Origin: Alphaproteobacteria bacterium | GTDB lineage: Bacteria; Pseudomonadota; Alphaproteobacteria; SMXS01 | Direction of reading: 5' to 3' | NCBI GenBank assembly: GCA_028284945.1 | Contig: JANQQJ010000002.1 | Location: 1 to 58,283, forward strand | Length of the DNA: 58,283 bases | Shown here: positions 46,861 to 54,848 of the stretch, piece after piece | How the letters are laid out: each line of letters opens with the position of its first letter | How positions within the stretch are numbered: position 1 is the stretch's first letter | The notes under the pieces: model-generated | The model's database searches: none | The model's input: only the letters and a program-made list of their open reading frames with translations | What the model was told of the DNA's origin: nothing | Translations under genes and position numbers: made by a program

Positions 46861-47544
46861 TCAGCCCTGGATCTCGACCACCGGGTCCTCAGCATGGTCC
46901 CAGATCAGGCGGACCGCCGCACCCTTTTGCACATTGTCGACCAGCGCGGGCCGGAAGCAGGCAATATTGGTGCCGCCCTCGTGGCGAACCGAAGGATAGA
47001 CCACGCCGATCCCGCCCTCCTGAAGGATCTCCTGCGCCAGCGCCTGACCGGCGGGATAGCCGGTGAGCGGGTCCGGATCGAGACAGGCGGCGAAATCGAC
47101 CTCCGCTCCACGCAGATCATCAAACGCCCCATGAAAATCCGCCAACCAATCATCCTTGGTGATGTCATCGACCAGATGATCGATTTCCCTTAGCCACCGT
47201 GTGTGGTGCCACGTCACCTCGGCCAGGGCGGTCTCCAGCGCGAAGCCTGCGTACCATGCCCCACGAGGAAAGGCGTTGAACCGCCCGCCGCCGGGGCGTG
47301 GATGGGTGAACGCGGCGTTGATGATGTGCGCGTTGGGAACATGAAACACCAGCTCGTCGCGATTGATGCCCAGGCTTTGGTCGGCCTCCGCCAGCAGCCG
47401 GTCATTGGTCCGACCATCCAGCGCGAAAACATCGGCGGCCTCGTCCGCATTATCATAAAGGTCATCGAGGACAGGCGTTGAAAAGTTGGACGGGATCAAT
47501 CTGTGCGTTTGGGATTGATCCAGCCGCGTGAGGGGCGGCCTCAA
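46861..47544 (-). CDS. RES-domain toxin of a RES-Xre toxin-antitoxin pair
   Basis: 227 residues. RES domain with the key residues in order: Arg in HRLIPS, the GGRFNAFPRGAWYAG segment, Glu in FALETALAEVTWH, and Ser in GIGVVYPSVRHEGG. Characterised RES toxins degrade NAD+. It begins within the last four bases of the antitoxin gene (ATGA), as in known pairs. The chain is full length and seems active. Confidence 0.93.
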   Translation of the reverse strand: MRPPLTRLDQSQTHRLIPSNFSTPVLDDLYDNADEAADVFALDGRTNDRLLAEADQSLGINRDELVFHVPNAHIINAAFTHPRPGGGRFNAFPRGAWYAGFALETALAEVTWHHTRWLREIDHLVDDITKDDWLADFHGAFDDLRGAEVDFAACLDPDPLTGYPAGQALAQEILQEGGIGVVYPSVRHEGGTNIACFRPALVDNVQKGAAVRLIWDHAEDPVVEIQG

Positions 47545-48011
47545 GCCAGCATGCCCCGGCGGCCATCGACCAGCCGGCGGATGGTCTCCAGCGCCGGGAT
47601 GCCGCCCCGCAGCGCATAATCAATCGGCGCGAGACCGCCAAACAGTGGATTGGTGTTCGGCATGGTCATCCAGCGATCCGCCAGTTGCGGGCTGTGTAGA
47701 ATGCGCAATGCCTTGGTAATCCCGATCAGGAACGAGATCCGCTGCAGCTCATCCATGCTGAGGGCGCGGAAGTCGCCCGCCCCAGTATCGACCTTGCGCC
47801 GCAATTCGGCATAGCGCCCGTTCGATACGCCGCCCAGCAGCAGCCGCGCCTGATCGCCCGTGAGGCCCCAGGCTTCGACGATCCGAAAGAAGGCCTTCAA
47901 CGCCGCAGGCGTCAACCGTTGGCGGTCGTCAGCACTATCAAGCCGGACGGCAGCCGGCCCTGCGGGCGCCTCACTGAATTGCGGCTGGGGTTGCGACATT
48001 GCTGGTTCCAT
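47541..48011 (-). CDS. Xre/MbcA/ParS-type antitoxin (DUF2384)
   Basis: 156 residues. An N-terminal helix-turn-helix region (LTPAALKAFFRIVEAWGLTGDQARLLLGGVSNGRYAELRR) is followed by the toxin-binding DUF2384 segment (RISFLIGITKALRILHSPQLADRWMTMPNTNPLFGGLAPIDYALRGGIPALETIRRLVDGRRG). The conserved W-M-x-x-x-N-x-x-F-G-G-x-x-P core is present. It neutralises the RES toxin encoded immediately downstream and should repress its own promoter; a palindrome lies just upstream. The start could also be the ATG at 47999. Confidence 0.93.
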   Translation of the reverse strand: MEPAMSQPQPQFSEAPAGPAAVRLDSADDRQRLTPAALKAFFRIVEAWGLTGDQARLLLGGVSNGRYAELRRKVDTGAGDFRALSMDELQRISFLIGITKALRILHSPQLADRWMTMPNTNPLFGGLAPIDYALRGGIPALETIRRLVDGRRGMLA

Positions 48012-48018
48012 AAATCAT

Positions 48019-48038
48019 ATTGTACATATTCGTACAAT
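48019..48038 (-). promoter_or_regulatory. Candidate autoregulatory operator of the RES-Xre pair
   Basis: A perfect 7-bp inverted repeat, ATTGTAC / GTACAAT, with a 6-base AT-rich spacer lies seven bases ahead of the antitoxin ATG. TATATATTG next to it could supply a -10 box. A second small palindrome, CCATTTATGG, is just beyond. The position fits repression by the Xre-type antitoxin. The role is inferred. Confidence 0.6.
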
Positions 48039-48099
48039 ATATAGTCCATTTATGGATTTATAAAAGAGATTGAGAGAAAAAGAAGCTAGGAATCGTGAT

Positions 48100-48233
48100 T
48101 GCAAGGAGGTCCCTTCTCCGCCGCTTGTCGGCATCGCTCAGGACGCGGCGGGGCCGACGAAGCAATCCAGGATCTTTTGGTTTCTGGATCGCTTCGGCTG
48201 TCAAGCAGCCTCGCGATGACGGAGAATGAGGCG
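48100..48233. repeat. Intergenic palindromic repeat, CAATCCAG type
   Basis: GAAGCAATCCAG (48159-48170) and CTGGATCGCTTC (48184-48195) form a hairpin with one mismatch, followed by CAAGCAGCCTCGCGATGACGG. This block is like the dispersed intergenic repeats of many alphaproteobacteria. It sits between the divergent-looking toxin-antitoxin promoter region and the D-aminoacylase stop. Confidence 0.6.
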
Positions 48234-48248
48234 TCTTTCGGCGACCTT

Positions 48249-49979
48249 CTAAAGCCCCTGGTCGCCGCGCAGCAATCCGCCGGGCAGCGCCCCGGTCGAT
48301 TGTCCATTCTCGAACGTCACCTCGCCGCTTTTGATCGTCGCGCGATACCCGCGGGACGTCTGCAACAAACGGGTGCCACCGGCAGGCAGGTCGGCAATGA
48401 TCTCGGGCGGACCGAGTTCCAGATTTTCCAGATCGATGATGTTGAGATCAGCCAGATAGCCTGGTGCAAGTACGCCGCGGTCGTGCCAGCCGACATGGGC
48501 TGCGTTGCGCTGGGTATAGCCATGCACCAGCGCCTCGACCGGGACGGTCTGCCCGGCCTTATTGCCCTTCGACCAGAGGCCCAGTGATGTGGTGGGGAAG
48601 CTGCCATCGCAGATCGTCGCACAATGCGCCCCGGCATCCGACAACGCATAAAGCGCGTGTTCATGGGTAATCATGCCGTGCACGTCTTTCAGGTCGCCAT
48701 AGCTGAAATTGATCGCCGGGGCATAAAGCAACCGCCGGCCGCCCTCTTCCAGCAAAACGTCATAGGCGTGCTCGTCGAGCGGCTTGCCCAGGCGCTTGGC
48801 TTCGGCTTCCAGCGATGAGTCGGCAGAGGGCTCATAATCCACCGGGTCGGTCATCCGGAACATCCGGTCAAAGCCCTTGGTGATGGTTTCAATCAAACCG
48901 GTGCGGCGGTCGGCCCGGTGTTCTTCGATGATCCTGGCCCGGACCTCGGGCGTCGCCAGCGCCGCCAGCCTGTCTTCCAGCGGCTCGCGATAGAGCTTGC
49001 GCCAGGTCGGGGTGACATAGAACGGGTTGACGGTGGTGGCAAAACTCATGATCAGGCCGATCGGGCGCGGGCCCACCTGACCCCGCACATCAAGCCCCTT
49101 GGCAACCATCTTTTCGATCCGGTCGAAAATCATCCGCCAGCGATCCGGCGCGTCGTCGGTCTGCTGGATGGTAAAGGACAGCCGGCTGTCAGACGCCCGC
49201 GCCAGCATTTCAATCAGGTCCAGCTCGCGTGACGCAAAGGCGTCATCAGCGGTGAGATAGGCATCAGAGATCAGCTGGATCACGCCCTTGCCATGGCCCC
49301 GGATCGCGCGCGCCGCCGCCATCAATTCTTCAGCGGGGGCTGTCAGCGTGCCAATCGTGCCGCCATTACGCGACCGGTGCAGATAGGTCCGCGAGGTGGA
49401 AAACCCGACCGCGCCGGCCGCCAGCGCCTCGGCAATCAGGCTTTCCATCTGCTCGATCTCGGCCTGTGTCGGTTCTTCCTCATGGTCGCCGCCGCGATCG
49501 CCCATCACATAGGCCCGCAGCGCCGCATGCGGCATATGGGCACCGATATCGACGGCAAAGTCGCGCGCATCGATCGCATCTAGATATTCAGGAAAGGTTT
49601 GCCAGTTCCACGTCAGGCCCTCAGCCAGGGCGGTGCCGGGAATATCTTCCACGCCTTCCAGCAGGGCGATCAGCCAGTCATGCTTGTTAGGGTGCGCCGG
49701 CGCGAAGCCGACGCCGCAATTGCCCATCACCACCGAGGTCACGCCGTTGATCGACGACGGCGCCATCAGGCTGTCCCACGACACCTGGCCATCATAATGG
49801 GTGTGGATGTCGACAAAGCCCGGGGTGACGATGGCGCCTTCAGCGTCAAGGGTTCGGTCCGCCGCGCCGACCTCACCGATCTCGGCGATCTTGCCATCCT
49901 TGATTCCGACATCGCCCCGGAACGACGCCTTGCCTGTCCCGTCGACGATCGTGCCACCGCGAATTGCAATGTCGTGCAT
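48249..49979 (-). CDS. N-acyl-D-amino-acid deacylase (D-aminoacylase) family amidohydrolase
   Basis: 576 residues. Amidohydrolase fold of the D-aminoacylase type: AIRGGTIVDGTGKASFRGDVGI, VTPGFVDIHTHYDGQVSWD (H-x-H metal site), TSVVMGNCGVGFAPAHP (the metal-binding Cys of this family), AVGFSTSRTYLHRS, ALYALSDAGAHCATICDGSFPT (metal Asp), and an ending LADLNIIDLENLELGPPEIIADLPAGG. It hydrolyses N-acyl-D-amino acids or related amides. It has no signal peptide and is cytoplasmic. Confidence 0.9.
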   Translation of the reverse strand: MHDIAIRGGTIVDGTGKASFRGDVGIKDGKIAEIGEVGAADRTLDAEGAIVTPGFVDIHTHYDGQVSWDSLMAPSSINGVTSVVMGNCGVGFAPAHPNKHDWLIALLEGVEDIPGTALAEGLTWNWQTFPEYLDAIDARDFAVDIGAHMPHAALRAYVMGDRGGDHEEEPTQAEIEQMESLIAEALAAGAVGFSTSRTYLHRSRNGGTIGTLTAPAEELMAAARAIRGHGKGVIQLISDAYLTADDAFASRELDLIEMLARASDSRLSFTIQQTDDAPDRWRMIFDRIEKMVAKGLDVRGQVGPRPIGLIMSFATTVNPFYVTPTWRKLYREPLEDRLAALATPEVRARIIEEHRADRRTGLIETITKGFDRMFRMTDPVDYEPSADSSLEAEAKRLGKPLDEHAYDVLLEEGGRRLLYAPAINFSYGDLKDVHGMITHEHALYALSDAGAHCATICDGSFPTTSLGLWSKGNKAGQTVPVEALVHGYTQRNAAHVGWHDRGVLAPGYLADLNIIDLENLELGPPEIIADLPAGGTRLLQTSRGYRATIKSGEVTFENGQSTGALPGGLLRGDQGL

Positions 49980-50155
49980 CTGCTTTCCCCTTTACCGATT
50001 CCCTTGCTTGGGCCTTAGATAGCGCGGCACCGCCCAATAATCCAATCCGGGACCGATTTTGGCCAAACGTGCGCCCAATCAGGATTTGCTGGCGAGACTG
50101 CTTTCGCCTATGCTCCGCCGCGATTTGGCGAGTGGATATAACGCTCGCGCTTCGG

Positions 50156-50232
<77 letters not shown>

Positions 50233-50361
50233 ACAATATCGGAACCGTTTCGGTCACGGCGCACGAACCTCGTTCGGGCGTTAGTTTACTCATGCACCGT
50301 TGGTCGATATACCGCCCCCAATCTGTTTAAGCGGCGAGGACTATCACGGCCCATCAGCCGG

Positions 50362-50390
50362 TTGACCACACTGAAATGTTGTGGTGTAAG
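50362..50390 (+). promoter_or_regulatory. Candidate promoter for the TonB-dependent receptor gene
   Basis: TTGACC and TGTAAG are separated by 17 bases, 26 bases ahead of the receptor start codon. CCACA...TTGTGG inside the spacer forms an imperfect inverted repeat that could bind a regulator. No Fur-like box is evident. Confidence 0.3.
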
Positions 50391-50415
50391 CAATTGATAT
50401 TGTTGGGGGATATTT

Positions 50416-52452
50416 ATGTTGAGAATTTTCGGCCTGGGTGTGCTTGTCAGCCTTAAATTAACGGCCACAGCAGCGGCGCATAGCGGTGACTCCACACAGG
50501 ATTTCGACGAAATAATCATCTGGGGCCGGGGGATCGAGCAGATCGGCCAGGCAACGACCGCGTCGGAAGGTCTGGTGGGCTATGCGGATTTGTCGAAGCG
50601 TCCCATCTTGCGGGGGGGCGAGTTGCTGGAGGTCGTCCCCGGTATGATCGCCACCCAACACAGCGGCTCTGGCAAGGCAAACCAGTACTTTCTGCGCGGC
50701 TTCAACCTGGACCATGGCACCGATTTCGCCGCCGACGCTGATGGAGTGCCGGTTAATCTGCCGACCCATGGACATGGGCAGGGTTACCTGGATTTGAACT
50801 TCATCATCCCTGAGCTCGTCGAATATGTCGCGTTCCGCAAAGGGCCCTACCACATGACCAGCGGCGATTTTTCGGCAGCCGGATCAGCCTCTTTCATAAC
50901 CTATGACAGCCTCACCCGGGGGTTTGCCACGGCTGAAATTGGTGAAAATGGCTATTACCGCGGCGTACTGGCGAATTCACACCGGCTGGGACAGGGCGAC
51001 CTGCTCTATGCCGCAGAAGCCCAATTCTATAACGGCCCGTGGGTTCTGGATGAAGATCTGGAGAAGTTCAATCTACTGGTTAAATATACCGGCGACATCG
51101 CGGGGGCCGATGCGCAGTTCATCGCGACCGCCTACCGGTCCACCTGGACAGCGACGGATCAGATTCCACAGCGCGCAGTTGACGATGGACTGATCCCGCG
51201 GCGCGGTTTCATCGATCCCGATCTGGGGGGTGAGACCACCCGGTTTAGTCTAAGTGCGCAGTTTCTGTGGCCGCATATCGAGGTGCGGGCCTATGCGGTT
51301 CACTACGATCTCTCGCTCTACTCAAACTTCACCTATTTTCTGAATGACCCCGTTAACGGGGATGAGTTCGAACAGGCGGATAGAAGATGGGTTCTCGGCG
51401 GTGCGGTAGGATATGAAGACAAAGTCACGTTGTTTTCCCGCCCTGCCACTATCAGCACCGGCCTAACCCTGCGTTACGACGATATCGGCGCCGTCGGTCT
51501 CTACAATACTGCCGCCCGCACCCGTCTCTCGGCGGTGCGTGATGACCGGGTCAAACAACTCCAGGCCGGGTTCTATGGGTCAGTGGAAATGCACTGGACG
51601 GAGCGGTTTCGTACCCGCACCGGTTTTCGCGTTGACGTGCTGGATTACCGCGTTGCCGCCCAGCTGACCGACAATAGCGGCAGCGGCACCGATGCGATCG
51701 TCAGCCCAAAAGCCTCCCTGGCGTGGGAGGCATTTGACGGCATCGAATTCTATGCCAGCTATGGTCAAAGCTTCCATTCCAACGATGTACGCGGCGCGAC
51801 CATCAGCATCGATCCCGTCTCGGGCGAACCGGTTCCGGCGGTCGACGCGCTGGTAAAGGCCGAAGGGGCTGAAGTCGGCGTCCGCTTTGAACTGAAAGAA
51901 AGCCTGTCCGTTGCGGTTGCCGGCTTCTGGCTCGACCTGGACTCCGAATTGGTCTTTGTCGGCGACGCCGGCACCACTGAACCCAATGACGCCACTCGGC
52001 GCTATGGCGTTGAGGCATCTGCCTTCTGGCAGGCGGCCAGCTGGCTGGTTTTCGATGCCAGCGCCGCCTATACCCATGCGCGGTTCAAGGATTTACCAGG
52101 GGAGGACCGTATTCCCAATGCCATCGGCTTTGTCCTGGGGGCCGGGGCCACGGCAAGCTTCCAAAACGGGTTTACCGCCAGCCTGCGCCTGCGCCATTTT
52201 GGCGACGCGCCGCTGATTGAAGACAACAGCGTCAGATCATCGGCCACAACACTGGTCAATCTGGGCTTCACCTATGATTTCGGCCGGGTACAGGCCGGGC
52301 TTGACCTGTTGAACCTGTTTAACGTCAAGGACAACGACATCACCTATTTCTTTGCATCCCGCTTGGCCGGCGAGGCCACCGGCACAGATGATATTCACTT
52401 CCATCCGGTAGAGCCCTTCACCGTGCGGGCACGGCTGAGCCTTCGTTTGTGA
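50416..52452 (+). CDS. TonB-dependent outer-membrane receptor
   Basis: 678 residues. Signal peptide (LRIFGLGVLVSLKLTATAAA), a TonB-box-like DFDEIIIWGR, and a plug domain with LRGGELLEVVPGMIATQHSGSGKANQYFLRGFNLDHGTDFA. The plug continues with GVPVNLPTHGHGQGYLDLNFIIPELVEYVAFRKGPY. A 22-strand-type beta barrel follows and ends in FTVRARLSLRL. It imports a ligand across the outer membrane using TonB energy. The paired His in THGHG and the RGFNLDHGTDF motif mark a subfamily I recognise only as TonB receptors of unknown ligand. The gene stands alone, with GGGGGA ahead of the ATG; no siderophore or metal genes flank it. Confidence 0.93.
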   Translation: MLRIFGLGVLVSLKLTATAAAHSGDSTQDFDEIIIWGRGIEQIGQATTASEGLVGYADLSKRPILRGGELLEVVPGMIATQHSGSGKANQYFLRGFNLDHGTDFAADADGVPVNLPTHGHGQGYLDLNFIIPELVEYVAFRKGPYHMTSGDFSAAGSASFITYDSLTRGFATAEIGENGYYRGVLANSHRLGQGDLLYAAEAQFYNGPWVLDEDLEKFNLLVKYTGDIAGADAQFIATAYRSTWTATDQIPQRAVDDGLIPRRGFIDPDLGGETTRFSLSAQFLWPHIEVRAYAVHYDLSLYSNFTYFLNDPVNGDEFEQADRRWVLGGAVGYEDKVTLFSRPATISTGLTLRYDDIGAVGLYNTAARTRLSAVRDDRVKQLQAGFYGSVEMHWTERFRTRTGFRVDVLDYRVAAQLTDNSGSGTDAIVSPKASLAWEAFDGIEFYASYGQSFHSNDVRGATISIDPVSGEPVPAVDALVKAEGAEVGVRFELKESLSVAVAGFWLDLDSELVFVGDAGTTEPNDATRRYGVEASAFWQAASWLVFDASAAYTHARFKDLPGEDRIPNAIGFVLGAGATASFQNGFTASLRLRHFGDAPLIEDNSVRSSATTLVNLGFTYDFGRVQAGLDLLNLFNVKDNDITYFFASRLAGEATGTDDIHFHPVEPFTVRARLSLRL

Positions 52453-52539
52453 TGGGGTTCCATTGACGCGGCTACCACCGTTGCCAAGAGCCGCCGGGCG
52501 GGCTAGCGTCACGTCTTGAGCAAGATGAGGGAGAAGACA

Positions 52540-52701
52540 ATGAACGACGTGAAAATGGATCCCAGGAGGCTGATCGGCCTTCGGATCGCGGCAGAGAAAC
52601 AATCGCCCATGCAGGCCGCCGCGCTGGCGGCAAAGTCCGGCGTCATCAAATGCAGGGCAGAGCCCATGACCGATGGTCACAAGACCTGGGACAAAGACTA
52701 A
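52540..52701 (+). CDS. Small hypothetical protein
   Basis: 53 residues from an ATG with GGGAGAAG ahead of it. The sequence is charged, with MDPRRLIGLRIAAEKQSPMQ and AALAAKSGVIKCRAEP, and has one Cys. It has no signal or membrane segment. The good ribosome site and isolated position between two genes support expression, but length is the only other evidence. No family recognised. Confidence 0.4.
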   Translation: MNDVKMDPRRLIGLRIAAEKQSPMQAAALAAKSGVIKCRAEPMTDGHKTWDKD

Positions 52702-52822
52702 CCCTACCACCCACGTCCCGGCTTTAATTGTGCCGGATCGCAAGACGGGTTTCTGACGCCTATATTTTACTGCCTGTGTTATCCTAACGGACGGGCACAG
52801 CATTTCTTTTCGGTCATCTGGG

Positions 52823-53710
52823 TTGAAGGCAATCATTACGTCGAAATCTCAACACCTGCTGCCAAAGATGCCGCGGATCGCGGCCTTGCTGACGGTGTTC
52901 TGCTTCATTATCACGGCTCTACCTGCCACCGCCGCACCAACAGGTCAAAGCGCCATCGTTGTGCATGCCAATACCGGCAACGTGATCCTGGCATGCAACG
53001 AGGAGCAAACCCTGTTTCCCGCGTCGCTGACCAAGCTGATGACGCTCTACCTGACCTTCGAGGCGCTTGAACGCGGCACGCTGACGCTGGATCAGGAACT
53101 GATCGTGTCGCGAAAAGCCGCCAGACAGCCGCGGGTCAAACTCGATCTGAAAGCCGGAGACACCATCACTGTCGAAGATGCGATCCTGGCGCTTATCGTA
53201 CGGTCAGCCAACGACGTGGCAACGGTGGTGGCCGAAGCGCTGGCCGGCACGGAAGAGCAGTTTGCCCATATGATGACCACGCGCGCACACCGGCTTGGCA
53301 TGGATGGGACGCTGTTTCGCAATGCATCGGGCCTGCCGAACAAGGAACAGGTCACCTCTGCGCGGGACATGGCGACGCTGGCGGAGGCGATCTGGATGCA
53401 CTTTCCCGGGCGATATGCCTATTTCGAGACCAAGGAATTTTCCTATGACGGCAAGGACTTTGAAAGCCACAACCGCCTGCTGAAAAACTATGACGGCGCG
53501 GACGGGATGAAGACCGGTTATACCCGCGCATCCGGCTTCAATTTGATCGGCTCAGCGATCCGTGGCGGCCACCGGCTGATCGCCGTCGTTATCGGCGGTG
53601 GCACGTCGAAGAGCCGCGACAACTTTATGAAAAAGATCCTCGACCACGGCTTCGACCGGCTGATCAACAATAATGAGTCAGCAAAACAACCGAGTTGCCG
53701 TTTCAAATAG
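52823..53710 (+). CDS. D-alanyl-D-alanine carboxypeptidase (S11 family)
   Basis: 295 residues. A signal peptide (IAALLTVFCFIITALPATA) leads into the S11 serine peptidase domain with all three motifs: S-x-x-K at FPASLTKL (Ser68, Lys71), S-x-N at RSAND (128-130), and K-T-G at GMKTGYTRASG (230-232). The protein lacks the C-terminal beta domain and membrane helix of PBP5/6, so it may be a soluble periplasmic DacF-type enzyme. It trims the terminal D-Ala from peptidoglycan stem peptides. A VanX-like dipeptidase gene lies nearby. The TTG start could be replaced by the ATG at 52868. Confidence 0.9.
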   Translation: MKAIITSKSQHLLPKMPRIAALLTVFCFIITALPATAAPTGQSAIVVHANTGNVILACNEEQTLFPASLTKLMTLYLTFEALERGTLTLDQELIVSRKAARQPRVKLDLKAGDTITVEDAILALIVRSANDVATVVAEALAGTEEQFAHMMTTRAHRLGMDGTLFRNASGLPNKEQVTSARDMATLAEAIWMHFPGRYAYFETKEFSYDGKDFESHNRLLKNYDGADGMKTGYTRASGFNLIGSAIRGGHRLIAVVIGGGTSKSRDNFMKKILDHGFDRLINNNESAKQPSCRFK

Positions 53711-53755
53711 GCGCTGGATGGCTTTATGCTCGGCCCCATCATTGAGGGGAATGAC

Positions 53756-54043
53756 ATGGTCACAGTTACAATCCGGTTGAAGGTCCAGGAGGACAAGGTC
53801 GAAGAATTTGAGGGGTTGGTCTCGCAACTGATCCGCGACGTTCACGCCAATGAACCCGACGCCATTTACGAGGTTCGCCGGGTTCGCGGTCAGCCGCTGA
53901 CCTATCTCTACTTCCTCAGCTTCCCGGATCAGGCGGCCTATGACCGCTATTCAGACGCGGATTATCACACCAGCATGTCGCCAAAGGCTGTGGCCTGCTT
54001 GGATGGCGACCCGGTGTTCGAAGAACACGACCCGTTGCAGTAA
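53756..54043 (+). CDS. Antibiotic biosynthesis monooxygenase (ABM) domain protein
   Basis: 95 residues; the ATG after GAGGGG is preferred to an upstream TTG-type start. The chain is a single ferredoxin-like ABM fold: VTVTIRLKVQEDKVEEFEGLVSQLIRDV, ANEPDAIYEVRRVRGQPLTYLYFLSFPDQAAYDRYSDADYHTSMSPKAVACL. Members act as small cofactor-free monooxygenases or as dimeric binding proteins. The substrate is unknown. Confidence 0.85.
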   Translation: MVTVTIRLKVQEDKVEEFEGLVSQLIRDVHANEPDAIYEVRRVRGQPLTYLYFLSFPDQAAYDRYSDADYHTSMSPKAVACLDGDPVFEEHDPLQ

Positions 54044-54047
54044 CGCC

Positions 54048-54689
54048 CTACCGGACAACAAAGTCGAAATAAGTATCGGGGTAGGGCTCGTTTCGCAGGG
54101 TGAAGTGCCACCATTCCTGCGGAAAGTTCTCAAATCCATGGGCCGCCATGGCCTTGAGCAACATCGAACGGTTGGCCTTCGCAGCTTCGCCTATATCCGG
54201 GCTGGCCGTGTGGCTGCGCGGATCGAAAAAGTCAAAGCAGGTGCCGAAATCGAGCTCGGCCTGATCATCAAGCCGCACCACCGTCAGGTCGGCCGTGCTG
54301 CCACGGCAATGGCTGGACCGTTCTGCCAGGTAACCAAGCCGGAATAGATCAGCTTTGTCCAAGTGCGGGTAATAGATTGCTTTTGCCGCCGGGTCATCAG
54401 GCTGGCTTGACCAGGACAGGAAGTCGGCTACGGCCCGCATCGGACGGTAGGTGTCGAACACCTTAAGAGCCATGCCCCGCGTCCGCAGGTCCCGGTCGAC
54501 AGCGCCGAGCGCCTCGGCGGCAGCATGAGTCATCAGGCACTCCGCTGCTTCATAGCCATCAACCGGGCGGCCAACGAAATTCTCAGCGCCGAAGTAACAG
54601 ACATCCTGAAGTATCTGCGGCGCAACCTCACGCAGCCGCACGAAACCGTCCGGATAGTCAGCTGAGTTACTTACGTGCACGGATGTCAC
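54048..54689 (-). CDS. D-alanyl-D-alanine dipeptidase (VanX/DdpX family, M15D)
   Basis: 213 residues. The VanX zinc site is intact at matching spacing: His127 and Asp134 in SSHCRGSTADLTVV, Glu192 and His195 in QEWWHF, and the transition-state Arg82 in DTYRP. FDFFDPRSH is also a family mark. It cuts D-Ala-D-Ala, either for nutrient recovery (as DdpX) or cell-wall turnover. No VanA/VanH genes are nearby, so resistance to glycopeptides is not indicated. It starts at GTG and converges on the ABM gene. No signal peptide is seen. Confidence 0.9.
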   Translation of the reverse strand: MTSVHVSNSADYPDGFVRLREVAPQILQDVCYFGAENFVGRPVDGYEAAECLMTHAAAEALGAVDRDLRTRGMALKVFDTYRPMRAVADFLSWSSQPDDPAAKAIYYPHLDKADLFRLGYLAERSSHCRGSTADLTVVRLDDQAELDFGTCFDFFDPRSHTASPDIGEAAKANRSMLLKAMAAHGFENFPQEWWHFTLRNEPYPDTYFDFVVR

Positions 54690-54848
54690 GGGTTACATGC
54701 CCTCAATTTACAGTTCTTAACGTGCATCAGGACCACAACTATCCCATATCTAATCTGTGGGGGCCAAAACACGTTTGCGATGCAATCGCAGCGGAGGTCC
54801 CGTGCCTAGAGAATTCCAGATTTTTCCCTCTTGCAGCGGAGCGGCACT

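Noticed and set aside
54048-54689. VanX-like gene as part of a glycopeptide-resistance cluster
   Set aside because: No VanA-type ligase, VanH dehydrogenase or VanRS regulators are present; housekeeping or nutritional dipeptidases of this family are common.
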